64,000 nt of DNA from NCBI RefSeq assembly GCF_019320115.1, contig NC_089591.1, positions 61,389,798 through 61,453,797 of the forward strand, given 5' to 3'. A program made the position numbers and the translations under genes. Of the stretch, positions 31,396 to 43,661 are shown piece after piece. Position 1 is the stretch's first letter. Each line of letters begins with the position of its first letter. The notes under the pieces were generated by a model. That model searched no databases, had not been told where the DNA came from, and saw nothing but the letters and a program-made list of their open reading frames with translations. Origin of the DNA: Miscanthus floridulus. Lineage: Eukaryota; Streptophyta; Magnoliopsida; Poales; Poaceae.

Positions 31396-34300
31396 TGTAA
31401 CACCCCGGTGTTATGCCTGCATTTAGGCACTGCAAATCATGCATATCATGCATCATCAAGTATTCTAATCACACATGCCTAATCATGTAAATAACAACTG
31501 AAACATTGTTTCGAAACATTTGAAACATGTGTGAAACCTGAATGTTGCATACCTTTGTTAGAATTGTTTTGCCCTGAATTTTTGCTTGCTAGGTTAGTAG
31601 AACTTGTTTGGCTATCATGGTAAATCATCTAGAAATGTTTAGTTCAATTTTTGAGCAAGGTTTGTATTCAAATTAATTTAAAATTTGGCTTCAAAAGTAA
31701 TTTCCCAAAAATTAGGGTTTGGAGTTAAACATTGACTTTGATTTTATAATTCAAAATCTAGAAAGAATTTGGCTTTGGTCATAACAGCAAAGTTGTAGAG
31801 AATTAAATTCTAATCAACTTTCATTTTTGGTATATTTTCAAAAGATGTCATTTTATTGCTCAAAATAATATTTGAAGATGGCATTTAAAAATTCCTTAAA
31901 AATATATTTGGAAAAGGCTTTTACCTCCTTCGCGGGCCGCCGCCTCGCTTCTGGCCCACGACCGAAGTCGGCCCAGCCAGCCTCCCACGCGCGCCTCGCC
32001 TCGCCTCGGCCCAGCCCAGCCCAGCGCCGCGCTGGCCTGCCTCTGCGCGCCTGCCCGCTGACGCGCCGCGCCGCGCGCCCGACCGCGGCAGAGCGTGCCC
32101 GCCGCGTGGCGGCCATGCGCCGTCGACGCCACCGCGTGTCGCAGCCGGCCTACGCCCGCGCCCATGCGCCCGCCTACACCTGCTGGAGCCGGTGCGCTCG
32201 GTCACTCCCTCCCGCGCTGCCTTCCCTCTCCGCCAGAGCCGAGTGCCCCCAAGCTCTGCCTTTCGCCGCGCCACGCACCCGTCGGCGTAATTCATCGCGG
32301 CTCCTCCACCTCGGCCGGCAATCACACGCCCATAGCTCCGCCTTGCCCTCCTTCAAGTTGTGCTCACGTTTGCGCCACCTATCGAGCTCAGGTAGAGCAG
32401 CCTCAGCCTCGCCACCGATGGCCATGGCGCCGCCGTGCTCGGGCGCCATGGAAGTCACCTTTCCTCTCTTCTCTAGCCCCGCCTAGCTGCCCTACCGTAG
32501 TCGCCATCTTCTTGCGTATCCCGTGTGCCCGCCAGCTCGCCCTACCATGGCCGGAGATGGCCGCCGGCCTCGTGGCCGAGCCGTGCCGCCGCGCCAGCAC
32601 AAGCGCCGGCATGGCCCTGCCTCAACCAGCCAGGCCAAGCAAGGCCGTGGGCCGACGCCTTGCCGGGCCGTCTTCCCCTCCCTTGCGCTCGGGCCGCGCA
32701 GGCCAAAAGCGGCCGTGGGCCAGCTGATTTCAGCGGGCTGGCCCAGTAGTGTTTGAATAAATGGTTTTCAATTTATTCTTTATTATTTGAAATTTGAAAT
32801 GGTTTGAAAAATGTTTGGGTACTCAAAGTTGTTCCAAATCTGTTGAAATAAATTTGTCTAGGTTCCTTATCATCAGATCTACTTGGGAAAAATTGTGCAT
32901 GTCATTTTTGAGATACTTTGCTATAGAATTTTATTTACTCATGAATATTGATGATAACTTGAAAAATATGTAGAAAAATCTATAGGCTTCAGAAAAATAT
33001 GAATCCAAGTTTGTTAATCTTCTTATGTCATGTATTTCCTAGGAAAAATATGTTTCATACATGTGCTATGGGAAAATTTTGAGGTGTAGTTCAAGTACCT
33101 TTAATAGCTGATTTTTGTTATTTTTGCTAGAGAGCAAACTTTGTATAAAACATGTATGTGATAATTTTTGTATAGTCATTGTATGCTATGAAGAACATAG
33201 GAAAAATACTAACTCTGTTGTTTGACACTTTTCACAGTACAAAGTATTTTCATGTACAAAATCATGCCATAGCTTGTGATTTTTGTGTAGGCTAATCCAC
33301 TCATTCAAACACCATGAAAATCTGATGGTAGACTTCTTAGGGTAATACTATGCTATAGTAATTTTCTAAGATTTTTCTAAGCAAGAAAAATAGAGGTTGC
33401 TATTCAAACCTATTATTAATTAGGGTTTAATTAAGCATTCTTTATGTGTTTAAGAAATTAGCAAAGCTTTGGTGTATCTTTGAAGTGTTTCATAAGATAT
33501 GTTGAGTTAACATATTAGTAGTAGAAGAGAATGCATTAGATAACACGTGCTTGTAGTATATTTTCTTGGATGATGTTGACTACCTTGCATTCAAACATAT
33601 CCATTGTATTCATCTCATCCGATGCACCGATTGCATAAGCACTTACACACATTGGATCATATAGGATCGTAAACCGAGAACCCAGTCATCATACCCGAGG
33701 AGCCCGAGGAGCAGCTCGAGGTGCAGCAGCAGGAAGTGCCAGAAGCCGATGAGGAGGACGTTGAGGAACTTCCGGAGTGCCCCGATCACCGCCTGAGCTC
33801 CTTCGAGAGAGGCAAGCCCCGGAGCATTTTTCTCCCAGTTTGCAATTATTTAATTAAATGCTTTACTTTAATTGATGCATTACGTTCAGGAGTTGTTTGC
33901 AACCATTGCTGTATTATACCTTGTTTACCTTTGTTATACTATATCCTTGTTACCCTGGTATCCGCAGTCGAGTCAATGCTTAGCTGGCTTAGACCGGTAG
34001 AAGTCGGGTGATTCCCTGTCACCTGTGAGCTATAGGTGGTTACCTGGATCTGCTGGGATGACTATGAAGTCATGGTATAACTAAGTGTTAAATGAAGTTG
34101 AGACCGGACGGAGACTTGCAGAGTTTTGGACTGTAGTGCTTTCCGTCTGTGTCGATTAAGGACCGACCGTTGTTGGGCCTCGAGTCATGTTGAACGCATG
34201 CCTTATATTTAGCTGGCCGGATAAAGTACCTTCCGACCACGAAGCTAGGAGATTTTTCAGGCCGAATAGATTGCCCGCAACGCACTATGCCAGAGCAGGT

Positions 34301-35285
34301 GTGGTAGGACATGGGGGCGGGATGATAAGACCAAAGTGCAGTCGGTCGGCCCCCGGGTACATGTGGTTCCTGGCAAACTCAAGATTCCTAGAAAGTTGAC
34401 TCGGTGATCAATATCTCACTTTAGCGGGTGAGTGAGGTTTGTGTAAGGAATAAATCACCAGCTGGTTAGGAATCAATTCGAATCGCCATCGCTCCTGGAT
34501 AGTGAGCACTTGACTTGAGTTACTTCATCGTAGTAAATATTTATGGAACACTTGGACAGTTATAATGAATATGATAGTATGGAAGTTGTTTAATGAGCAT
34601 GGGTTATCATTATCTGCTTAATCACATGGTTACTCTAGTATAGGTGCAAACCTAGTCGACAGGTTAATACTAATTAACTTGGCAATCATGCTTTTAAAAA
34701 GGTTCTTGAAATGCTAAAAATGCTTCTTTTGCAAATGAGTCAGCTACCATACTATAAAGCCCTTCATAATCCTTGGTGTCATTTATTTTTGGTTATGTCG
34801 GGTAAGTCTAGCTGAGTACCTTCTCGTACTTAGGGTTTTATTCTCACTTGTTGCAGATGGGTAGATGTATTATGGCTACTGTATCAACTGCCTTTATCCT
34901 GCGATGGGTGATGCTTAGGACCATGGGCATGGTCATTCCTTATGTCTTGTCTGATGCTTTTGTTGGAGATGATCATTCACTGGCACTATATTTAAACTCC
35001 GCGTGAGTGTGTGTGTGGTTTGAACAAATGACTTCCGCTACTTTTATTCGAACTGGTTTTGTAATAACTATGTTGAAACTCTGATGTATCTGAGACTGTG
35101 AACTTTTATGTAATATGTGATGGTGACCGCTAAACTTATTACGATCTTGGCTGGAATGGAAGTTGGTTTGAAATCCGTCGTGATTTCATGGACTATCGGG
35201 TTATACGGGCTTAAGTTTGCTAAATCATCTGCTTTGCCGGATGATTTTCTTACTTAATTTCGTATAATTGGTCGGTTCTGTTACA
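31396..35285 (+). repeat. 3' LTR, 3.9 kb
   Basis: It is 3890 bp with the same ends and internal layout as 20854-24744, and is followed by the target duplication ACTGT (35286-35290). Confidence 0.95.
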
Positions 35286-35784
35286 ACTGTGCATTGAGAG
35301 GAGGATGAAGGTGCGAAGAACAAAAGTTGAAGTGTTCTATAGACGGACCACACGGACTAAAAAATATTCAAAATGACACCTAGAATTGCATTGCAAATTG
35401 CAACATGTTATTGCTCTTTAGAGCATTCACCTACCAAACTTTTTTTGCCGTTTTCTAGAGAAAGGAAACGGCGGTAAAGGCATGGGTCTTTTTTAAACCC
35501 AGATCGTGCTCGCCTCCAGCATGACAGCGTCGCCCGCCTCCCGAGTCCCACATGCCCACAGACAGAGGTCGTACCAACCCGTGTTCCTTGCCTCTTTCCG
35601 CTCTTCCTAGTTCCAACCAACTCCCGTTGTCTACGGCGATTTCAAATTGAGCCTTTTACTCGTGTGCCATCACGAAAGATGCTCCAGATCTACAGGCCAC
35701 TAAAAAGTTCGAACGCATCTATGTGCCAAGACACTTTACTTTTTTTCCTCCCAAGCTATTCCGTCCACCTTTTGTTTGATTTCT

Positions 35785-35884
35785 NNNNNNNNNNNNNNNN
35801 NNNNNNNNNNNNNNNNNNNNNNNNNNNNNNNNNNNNNNNNNNNNNNNNNNNNNNNNNNNNNNNNNNNNNNNNNNNNNNNNNNNN
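35785..35884. other. assembly gap (100 N)
   Basis: There are exactly 100 N, the usual placeholder for a gap of unknown length. Flanking sequence on both sides (35291-36400) shows no recognisable gene. Confidence 0.99.
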
Positions 35885-36419
35885 AGTCCCGACACCTGGG
35901 TTTTTGCTGGTCGGCTGTCTGCGCCCGTCTGAAGTCTATTTTCATTGTCTGAAAAGTCTAGATTCGTTCACTCTTACTGAAAAGCCTAGATTCATCTACA
36001 AAGCGTATGTATGATACGATTAGACTATACACGTTCTAATGAATTTATATTTAATCTATATACTACATTTGTGATTAGTACTATACACATTTTTTCTTTA
36101 TTTCCTTCGCTTTTTAGAGTGTGTATAATTAATGATTCACGGAAAAAATCGCAAGAGTTTTCCCTTATTTCAAGAGCATCCATAGTTACAAACAGAGACA
36201 TCATTATATAATCTAAACATTTAATTGTCCAAAGAACACAATACAACCACAACGAATATCACAATCAACATAATATGTCATCCATAGTCCAAATAGTCCA
36301 CAATGTCCATACAGTCCCAAATAGTTACAGAAAAGTAACTACAAAATCCATAATAGTACATACTAACATCTACCACAAACTCTTACCGCCTCTTAGTCCT
36401 AACCTCGGGCCCATACGTA

Positions 36420-36600
36420 AGAGGGCTTGGCGCCAGAATTGTTGGCGCCGAGCTCGACGCCAAGATCCACGGCGCCAAGCTGGTTGCCATGTCAGCGTCC
36501 ATGGCGCCAACGTGGCCCCGAGCTCGGCACCAGCAACGATGGCGCCGAGCAGTATAAGCTCGATGCAGCTCGGCGCCAGCAACACTGACGCCGAGCTAAT
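36420..36600. repeat. GC-rich block of GGCGCC / GAGCTCGGCGCC motifs
   Basis: GGCGCC recurs at least six times in 180 bp, often as ggcgccgagct or cggcgccaa, within AT-rich surroundings. It looks like a fragment of a transposon interior; no coding product is recognised. Confidence 0.5.
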
Positions 36601-37084
36601 AGTCCAGATTTTAAAATCATACTCCAGGGACATATTTATGAAAAAAATTCAAAAAAAGAGCTAAAAATAAAAAATTCGGTCGGAGGCACCCGTGTGACCG
36701 TGTGATCGAGCTCGCCGTCACTCTGCAGTAACTGTCGTAACAGATAGCTTTTCGTTTGCCAAAAAGTGTTTGTGTTTAGCCAATCGCCACCTCGATGAAA
36801 AAATGACAGTACAGTCTAGGGACAACCTTTTTTGGCGGGCAGTACGAAAACGAGGTGGATTTGGACTTGGGGCTGGGGTTAATATTTCTGTGACATCAGG
36901 CCTCAGCTTGTGTACCGTGGTCCGTACATACGTACTAGCAAAGACAGATCACATTCCCGGTTACACCAAATTAAAGAAAATGCTATTAGTACTAAACAAT
37001 CGACAATCGACATGGCCGATAATAAAAGAACAAGTAACTTCGGTAGTAAATACTAAGCACTATCGATGGAGGAGCGCGTTCCTT

Positions 37085-37690
37085 CCGCGTTAACCATACC
37101 TTTGGAGCGACCACGAAACAAAGTTGTTTGGAAGGAAACCGCACAAAAGCAATAGGAAGGTTAACCATACCTTTGTTTGGCTTCTGATCTATAGGAGGGT
37201 GCAATGTCGAGTGAATCTTTGCCGTAAGACCGTTGTAGATAGCCCAGTCTGTGAATTTTGCAACCAAGAAGAGGAAACAGGTGAACACATTGTCTTTGAC
37301 TGCTCGTTTGCTCAAGAATTCTGGCAGCGGCTTGTGTTCCAAACTAATCAACCGTCTTCTAATGGACGTATATGATCAGCGTCCAATGTCCTCCAAGCTT
37401 CCCAAAACGTCATTTCAGTACTTTTATGGCCTATGCTATTGGCATATATGGAACGGCGTCGTGTTTAGAGACGAGGCGGCCACACTACGGCAGACATTTT
37501 TATTGATAAAAGCTGATGCTAAGATACGGGGGATGCGGTTGCCAAAGAAAGACAGAGCTGTAGCAGATGCATAGTGTCTATACTTAGTACATCTATGTAA
37601 TTGAGATCACGAACTCTGATGATGTATCTTTAACCTTGATGGGCAACCCTTCAAGGGGCCTAGATCAATCAATGAAATAAAGAAATTCAG
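37085..37690 (+). pseudogene. LINE 3' end with zf-RVT domain
   Basis: The translation contains C-E-F-C-N-Q-E-E-E-T-G-E-H-I-V-F-D-C-S-F-A-Q-E-F-W. This is the zinc-binding domain found after the reverse transcriptase of plant L1-type LINEs. A frame change near 37370 leads to a downstream block ending K-K-D-R-A-V-A-D-A with TAG at 37572-37574. A 3' UTR-like tail ends in aatgaaataaagaaattcag. The upstream RT and endonuclease are missing, as in typical 5'-truncated LINE copies. Confidence 0.78.
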
Positions 37691-37894
37691 GTCGGGCAAC
37701 ATGTCTGCGGAGCCAAAGGAATCATGGACCACGCACCGTCCGAGGCACACCAGCCATTACGAACAAACGCCGCCGGGCCACGACGAGAGCCCGGCAAATC
37801 CAAGCCAACTGCGATATCAAGCCAGTCTGCCGGTGGGCAAGCAGAGCCAGGCCAAACCGAGCCCCGCACCCCCAAAGTTTTCCACTCGGCGCTC

Positions 37895-37901
37895 TATAAA
37901 A
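37895..37901 (+). promoter_or_regulatory. TATA box of the SAUR gene
   Basis: TATAAAA in the context gctctataaaacagcc lies 190 bp before the first Met at 38085, preceding a C/T-rich leader. Confidence 0.65.
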
Positions 37902-38084
37902 CAGCCCGGGTCCCCCTCCGGGTTCACATTCCTTCCTCTCAGGCGGCAGGCCTCACCCTCACGACGTCTCGTCTCGTCTCCTGCGCGCTTCCGTTGCAGC
38001 TCCGCACCACACCATTAACGCCCTGCGTCTGCTCTGCTCAACGAAGGAGAGATCTTTCGCGGTCTGTTTCCAATCCTCCTCGCC

Positions 38085-38586
38085 ATGCTAAGGAGGTCCC
38101 GCCACGGCGGGGTCCGTCTCGGCCGGAAGCTGCTCGGCCTGTGGCGATGGGCGCTCTGCGGCCGGCGCCGTCGCCGGGGAGGCTATCGCCGTCTGCAGCA
38201 GCAGCCCAGCACGCCCGAGCGCGCCGCGAGGAAGCTCGCGCCGGTGCTGCGGTGGGGCCGGTCGTTGGCGCGGCGTCTGAGGCTCCTCGGGTGGAGGGCC
38301 GGCGGGCCACCGGATGCTGGGCGACGGCCGCGAGCAGGTGGTGACCACGCCCAAGGGGCAGGTGGCCGTGTACGTCGGCGGCGGCGGGGAGGCGTCGCAG
38401 TCGCTGCGGTACGTGGTCCCCGTGGTGTACTTCAACCACCCCATGTTCGGCGAGCTGCTCAGGGAGGCCGAGGAGGAGTTCGGGTTCCAGCACCCCGGCG
38501 TCATCACCATCCCCTGCCCCGCCGCGCGGTTCGAGCAGGCCGCGGCCCTGGCCGCCGCGGGGAAGAAGGGCTTCGGCAGGTGGTAG
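38085..38586 (+). CDS. SAUR: SAUR-family auxin-responsive protein, with frame break
   Basis: SAUR proteins are small auxin-induced regulators that affect cell expansion by inhibiting PP2C-D phosphatases. The SAUR core is clear from 38314: V-T-T-P-K-G-Q-V-A-V-Y-V-G, then V-P-V-V-Y-F-N-H-P-M-F-G-E-L-L-R-E-A-E-E-E-F-G-F, H-P-G-V-I-T-I-P-C and G-F-G-R-W with TAG at 38584-38586. A Met at 38085 opens a basic N-terminal extension (L-G-R-K-L-L-G-L-W-R-W) in another frame. One extra base, or two missing, between about 38290 and 38315 would separate the two parts. Translation from the Met at 38314 would still give a 90-aa protein with the whole core. A real frameshift, an assembly error or an internal start all remain possible. 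Confidence 0.8.
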
Positions 38587-38599
38587 GCGGGCACTAGTC

Positions 38600-40608
38600 G
38601 TTAGGGGGTGGGGGGTGAGGGACACAGGGAAGGCCCCTGACCACCGCCGCCCGGCCGGCGGCGGAGGCGGATGGTGTACATGTGGGTGTTTCCATCAGAA
38701 CGGGGCTGCCTAAGCCTAGCTGACTTTGTTCTTTCCATTCTTGGTCCTGTTTAAACTGATGCATCCCATCCGCTACTCTTCTTCGTTCGTCGATGCCTAT
38801 ATTCTTGTCCCGAATACGCCGATTCATCTACAAACCGCTGGAATTTCCCCTGTATGCGATGCGCTTTCTCGCGGATCATCCAACTGTCGCTGACCGAGTG
38901 TGCTGAATCCTCCACGTTTTGCCAATCCCAGTAGTACTGGAGTATTACGAGAGCAAATGCTCTGTCTTTTTGTGTGCCTCGTTTGACCGCAAACTTCTCA
39001 TGAAGCCGATGTCTCTGCTGCCTAGTGAATACGCCAGAATCAGATGCCCGGGAAAGCGTGCCATCCAGATTTCAGCGTGCTCGGGCGGTGAAAACGGTGC
39101 GCCAACCACTGCACGAACCGTACCGTACCGTACCCCACGCCGGAATCAGGATGGATCGAGTCGGGCAGTTGGAGCACGCCGTTTCGGCCCCGCGCCGCTT
39201 TTGCACGCAGCACGCCAGCGCGCTGGCTGGCCTCGCTAGGCGTCCCTGTCCCTGTCCCTGTCCTTCTCGCGAGGAAGCGTGCGTGCGTGGTGACTGGTAA
39301 TAAGCTCCGCCGTGTGTCCGGCGAGTACAGTGCACCGCCCTGGCCCCTGGCGCTGGCAGCAGGGAGCAGGACGAGATTTCCTGGCGCTTGGTCGACGGGG
39401 ACGCGCGGCGGCTGCTGTGCACTACCAGAATTCTACGGCAACAATCATGGGATCGTACAAGGAGGCCGCTGTCCGTTCACGGGGCAAACGCGCCGCTGAT
39501 GGCTCTCGGTGGCAAGGACCAGGGACCTGGTGCTCTCCCTCGCGGCTCGGGCGCGCAGGCAAGGCAAGGCAGATACATCCCGGTCCCGGCAGGCGGCAGC
39601 AAAGAACGGGCGCGCTCACCGTTCCGGCGTGGGGGCTGCACGGACGCAATCATGCGGCCGCGCACCACCACGCCACGCAAGCGCAGGCCAGCCTCCAGCC
39701 TCCAGAGTCCAGCCGGAGAGAGAGATAGAGAAAAGAAGATAGAGCCGCGACATCTCCCCGGCTTTGCCAAAAAGTTGTGATCGCCGTTTCGCGCGGCGCG
39801 CGTTGTGCACTGGCGTGGCGTCCATCACGACCCTTTTCGCCTTTCCCCGGCCGGTCTCGCTCCTCCGCCTGGGGCCCAGGATTGGCGCTCCGCCGGGCCG
39901 GACCACGGGCATATGACATATCAGCGTTCACACACGCCCGGCCCGCCGGGTCTTTCATCAGAGGAAAAAAAAAACGATATCCTGCTGCTATGCATTTTGT
40001 TAGGCGATCAAGAAAGCCGAACTACTCCTAGAAAATCTGCCGTCCATCTTTCGGAAAAAGGAAGATATAGGAGTACGTCGTCTTTGCAGGGCGTACGGCT
40101 CCTTCGCGTCCCTTTTCAATTCCACCACCTCCGTTATGCTTGACTGTAAGCCAGAAGAGCGCAGCACGATTGGACAAGTGAGCAGACAAAGCAGCAGCTC
40201 ATCACTGCTTAGATCCCGATGTCAGGGAAGGGTCACGGCAGGTACGAAAAAAATGGAGAGTTTCGTTACGGCCTATGCTATGCGTCATGGCAGATTGACA
40301 TAGTTGAGCTGGATGATGATGTATATGAATATATCTATATCTGGACTGTGTTAGCGTTGGTTATGTGGTGCTATCCAGATCGAGACTGTATCGTTTCTGC
40401 AACACTAGGACGACAAGAACAGGACGACGCGGTGTCCGTACTCGTTGCGGATCGAGTCAAAACACTCCGTTTTCATGTGGTGGTAATGCAAGCTTGGAGT
40501 ACTTTATTTTGACCTCGACATAGCTAGCTCCGGTAAATGTCAGAAAGAAATGGAAGACAAAGCATAGATAGACCCGGCACCCGGATGCGTGACGACCAGA
40601 GAGTATCG
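38600..40608. other. SAUR 3' region and intergenic sequence
   Basis: A GC-rich 3' region is followed by intergenic DNA with small simple repeats (ccgta units near 39119; cctgtc units at about 39242-39268). Overlapping GC-rich open frames at 39290-39960 lie on both strands with no recognisable protein. Confidence 0.35.
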
Positions 40609-40745
40609 CCCTGTTTTGTTTGGGTTTGTTGAGCTTATAAGTTATATTTTTTCAGCTAATAAATAGTATTTTTTTCTCACACCAAATCAACCGACATTAC
40701 TTTTAGACATAGCTTACCAGCCAATCAAACCCAAACGAACGGGCC
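40609..40745. mobile_element. hAT-like MITE
   Basis: GCCCTGTTTTGTTTGGGTTTG pairs with the inverse CAAACCCAAACGAACGGGC end. The interior has ttttttctcacaccaaatcaacc as in other family members. Confidence 0.75.
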
Positions 40746-42942
40746 TATATTCAGTGCGTCGGTGCTGCATACTACTACTAGCTGCAGGGTACGGTTCAGT
40801 CTGATGCGACGTGCAGGGATGGCCCAGCCAAGAACTACTGTTTCAGATTGATGAGTAGTATATAAGCGCAAACTGTACTCTCTGGGGGTGCAAACCGAAC
40901 TCAGAGGGAATATTTAGGCAGTGTCACACGATATCGTTTATGAAAAAGACGAGAGCAATCAACTAGGAGAAACAAGATGATGTTGTTTTGTTGTGGCCAT
41001 GTTTTCTCTGTGGCAGCTCCGCCTGATAATGGGCTGTGATCCGGCCCTAACCCCACTCCAATCCTATGTGATCAATTATTACACCCAGGCCGATCCTAGC
41101 ACCTACTGATTTGTTTCAGCTCGGTTCAATCCAATCCTACACGTCGCACCATCCTAATCTAGCCCCAGCCCTTTTTGAATCCTCGGGCCGGATCCTAAAT
41201 GCAATCTGAGGGCTCACACAAGCAAGCACATGTACAGTAATGCAATGAGTACAAGGCCCTGATTAACCAAATCACGGGCACGGCCACTAGCACTGATATG
41301 TTAATTTAATTTAAAAAGACGAAAAAAAAATAACATGTAGCCGGATCCAAGTTTCTCCATCCATCTGCTACATATGTCCGTGCAAATTGATTTAATTCAA
41401 GAAAATAAGAAATAATGTCATGCAAATATGTATTGTCCTTCTCTGAATGACATAAGTCACAATTTCTTACTAACAATGCCATTGTAAGACTGCCAGCTGC
41501 ATCTTGTAGAACTACCAGTTTTCTTCCAAAATAATTTGATCCTTGCACCTGAAACATAGCAACACTGAAAATCTTATTTCAAAATCTAAAATGCAAGAAA
41601 CATGTAAAGTACTCATGCCTATCTTTGTACTAAGAAGACTATTGCCTATCTAAAGTAGCAACAACTATTGCCATATAGGAGAGTAGTAGAAGCAGCAGCT
41701 GTTGCAAATGACAGGAAATGAGTACAAGCACTTAAGCAGTAGAAAAACAGCAAGACATGATAACTTAACTGAAAAAACAGCAACCACCACACCTCACCAT
41801 AACCAGCCCCACACATTAAGACAACACACATTTGGACATTTTCAGCACACATTAGGCATTGTGTTGTCAAAGCGGCACCGAAGCAGAACGGCAAAGCATG
41901 AATTAATTAATCACTAATTAACTGGTTACACACAGCTGCCTCCCAAGAAATAAACCTAAGTGAGCAAGTACATATATGAGCTGAAACACATGCATATATT
42001 TTTAATCGGCAAGAGCAAATAAGGATCAGCACAGAGATTAACTCAAAACTTCCAAAAGTACCGCTGATATGCTAGTGACCAAATGAGATCAATACAGTAC
42101 ATATATGCATGCATACCGAGACATCACATGAGCTAGCTCAAATGGCTTGTGAATGAACAAGGACAAGACGTTGCTTAGTTCAGTAAATAAGCACTTAAGA
42201 CAAAATATGCAATAATTATTTAACTAGTGATCATTGTGTCATGGAAATGACAATGCATACAAATGAGTTCATGCACTGCAGTTCCTCTCACTCGAACTGC
42301 ACCAGGCAAACCTGAAACCAGATCAAAGCTATGCACTGACGTGCTGCAAAATTCAGACAACACAATGCCTAACTGCTGAATGGAGCTACAAAAGAACAGA
42401 GCTTGCATGTACTGAATATATAGAGCAGGAAAATGACATGGAGCTGGTTTTGAAGTTAACATGGCTATAATCACAATTAATTGTGTAGATCATGAAAATA
42501 TGTAATAACAGTTTTAGTAGCCTACAATCCAAATTAAGAATGAAAGCAAGCATTATGCTCTACCTTAAAAAGTTTCATATCACGGTACTAGTGTTGAGCT
42601 TAAGAAAAAATCATGTTCTTTACCAACTTGGACAGGACACACATGTTGCTAGTGGAGGACATTTAGCAGTAGCATTGTTGAAGTAACATATGTAGAAGAA
42701 TAGCTAAAGTAAAATCAAAGCATTTCTGAATATAGGTACATTTTACTATTACAGTTCACAATCAAAGCATTGCTGACTACTGAAGCAATTAAACAATGAT
42801 GGCAACTTTAGAATGCTGATGGTAAATAATAGGATAGGAAACAACGATATCAGCTAGTAGTTGAAAACAACTCATTCAGAGCCACACGGCGATTCAACTA
42901 TATCTAAGACCTCATCAGTAAGAAAATGCCAGCTAGATACAA
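40746..42942. other. gene-poor AT-rich interval
   Basis: AT-rich intergenic sequence with short spurious open frames. I recognise no gene, tRNA or repeat array. Confidence 0.35.
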
Positions 42943-43194
42943 CTACTCTAGTACTCTCAACTCTGCATATTCCAGATGAGTAAATAACTCCATAGCAGTA
43001 GTTGAAAACGACCGGAGCTTGCAATACTTGCACACAGCCTTCTCAATTCCATCAACGATTTCTGAGTCAACATAAGCCCAAACTTTAGCCCTCTTTTTCC
43101 TTGACCGGCCTGACTGATCAGTGAAGATAGCATCAAGACTATCCTCAACTTCTGCTGCAATTGCTGATGAAATCCTCTCCATAATATCAAACAC
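42943..43194 (-). pseudogene. BED zinc-finger remnant of a hAT transposase
   Basis: The translation holds K-K-R-A-K-V-W-A-Y-V-D, then K-A-V-C-K-Y-C-K, followed by F-T-H-L-E-Y-A. The aromatic-plus-C-x2-C arrangement matches a plant BED finger, but the final histidine region is degenerate. About 80 residues remain and no hAT dimerisation domain is nearby. Confidence 0.55.
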
Positions 43195-43309
43195 TCAGAC
43201 TAATCAATTAGAGTCCCCTGAACCAATGAATGACAATCAATTAGATAGGATACTAAAGTAAGACGCAAAGAAGCTGAATTTCACAAAAAATTATAAGCCT
43301 AATTTGTTT

Positions 43310-43661
43310 TCATGATAATAGTACAGCTGACTGCAAAATGTTTGTAAATTTGTTTTCATGATTTACAAACAAATTTACAATGGAGCCACTTCTCTTTGCA
43401 TAACGCAGCATTGTTGCAACAGATTGGTCATCATGAATATAATCAAGACCATTTTCAAGGTCAAAGCCGGGAATTCTATAAAAAAAATCCATCTCCATTT
43501 TAAAACCCTACTTCTTTGCCCATATCTACTATGTCAAAAAATGATTTCTCTCAGTCAATTTTTCTAAAAATGCTCACTTGGCCACCATCATAAGAAAGTG
43601 GGCCTTCTTCTGAAAATGAACCCCCATCATGAATTTTAACCGTGATGAAATCACCATCCAT
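43310..43661 (-). pseudogene. PB1-like N-terminal domain of a MULE-type transposase
   Basis: From the Met at 43661 the frame reads M-D-G-D-F-I-T-V-K-I-H-D-G-G, then L-S-Y-D-G-G-Q-V and Y-R-I-P-G-F-D-L-E-N-G-L-D-Y-I-H-D-D. This resembles the PB1-like domain that starts many plant MULE transposase proteins. Two in-frame stops lie between these blocks, so it is a relic. Confidence 0.55.

Larger units (their letters stand above)
20854..35285 (+). mobile_element. complete Ty3/gypsy chromovirus-like retrotransposon with extra H3-tail ORF
   Basis: The element is 14,432 bp: 5' LTR 20854-24744, iMet-type PBS 24747-24758, extra ORF 25534-26523, gag-protease-RT-RNase H 26887-29740, integrase with chromodomain to 31373, PPT 31383-31395 and 3' LTR 31396-35285. 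The gag-pol order, single main frame, integrase DD35E spacing and C-terminal chromodomain fit the Tekay-like chromovirus clade. The 5-bp target duplication is exact. Nine in-frame TAG codons and several frame breaks make this copy defective. The exceptional feature is the ORF whose N-terminus copies the histone H3 tail. Confidence 0.95.

Noticed and set aside
39290..39960. Possible genes in overlapping GC-rich open frames downstream of SAUR
   Set aside because: Several frames are open on both strands, with no domain and no gene-like start or splice context.
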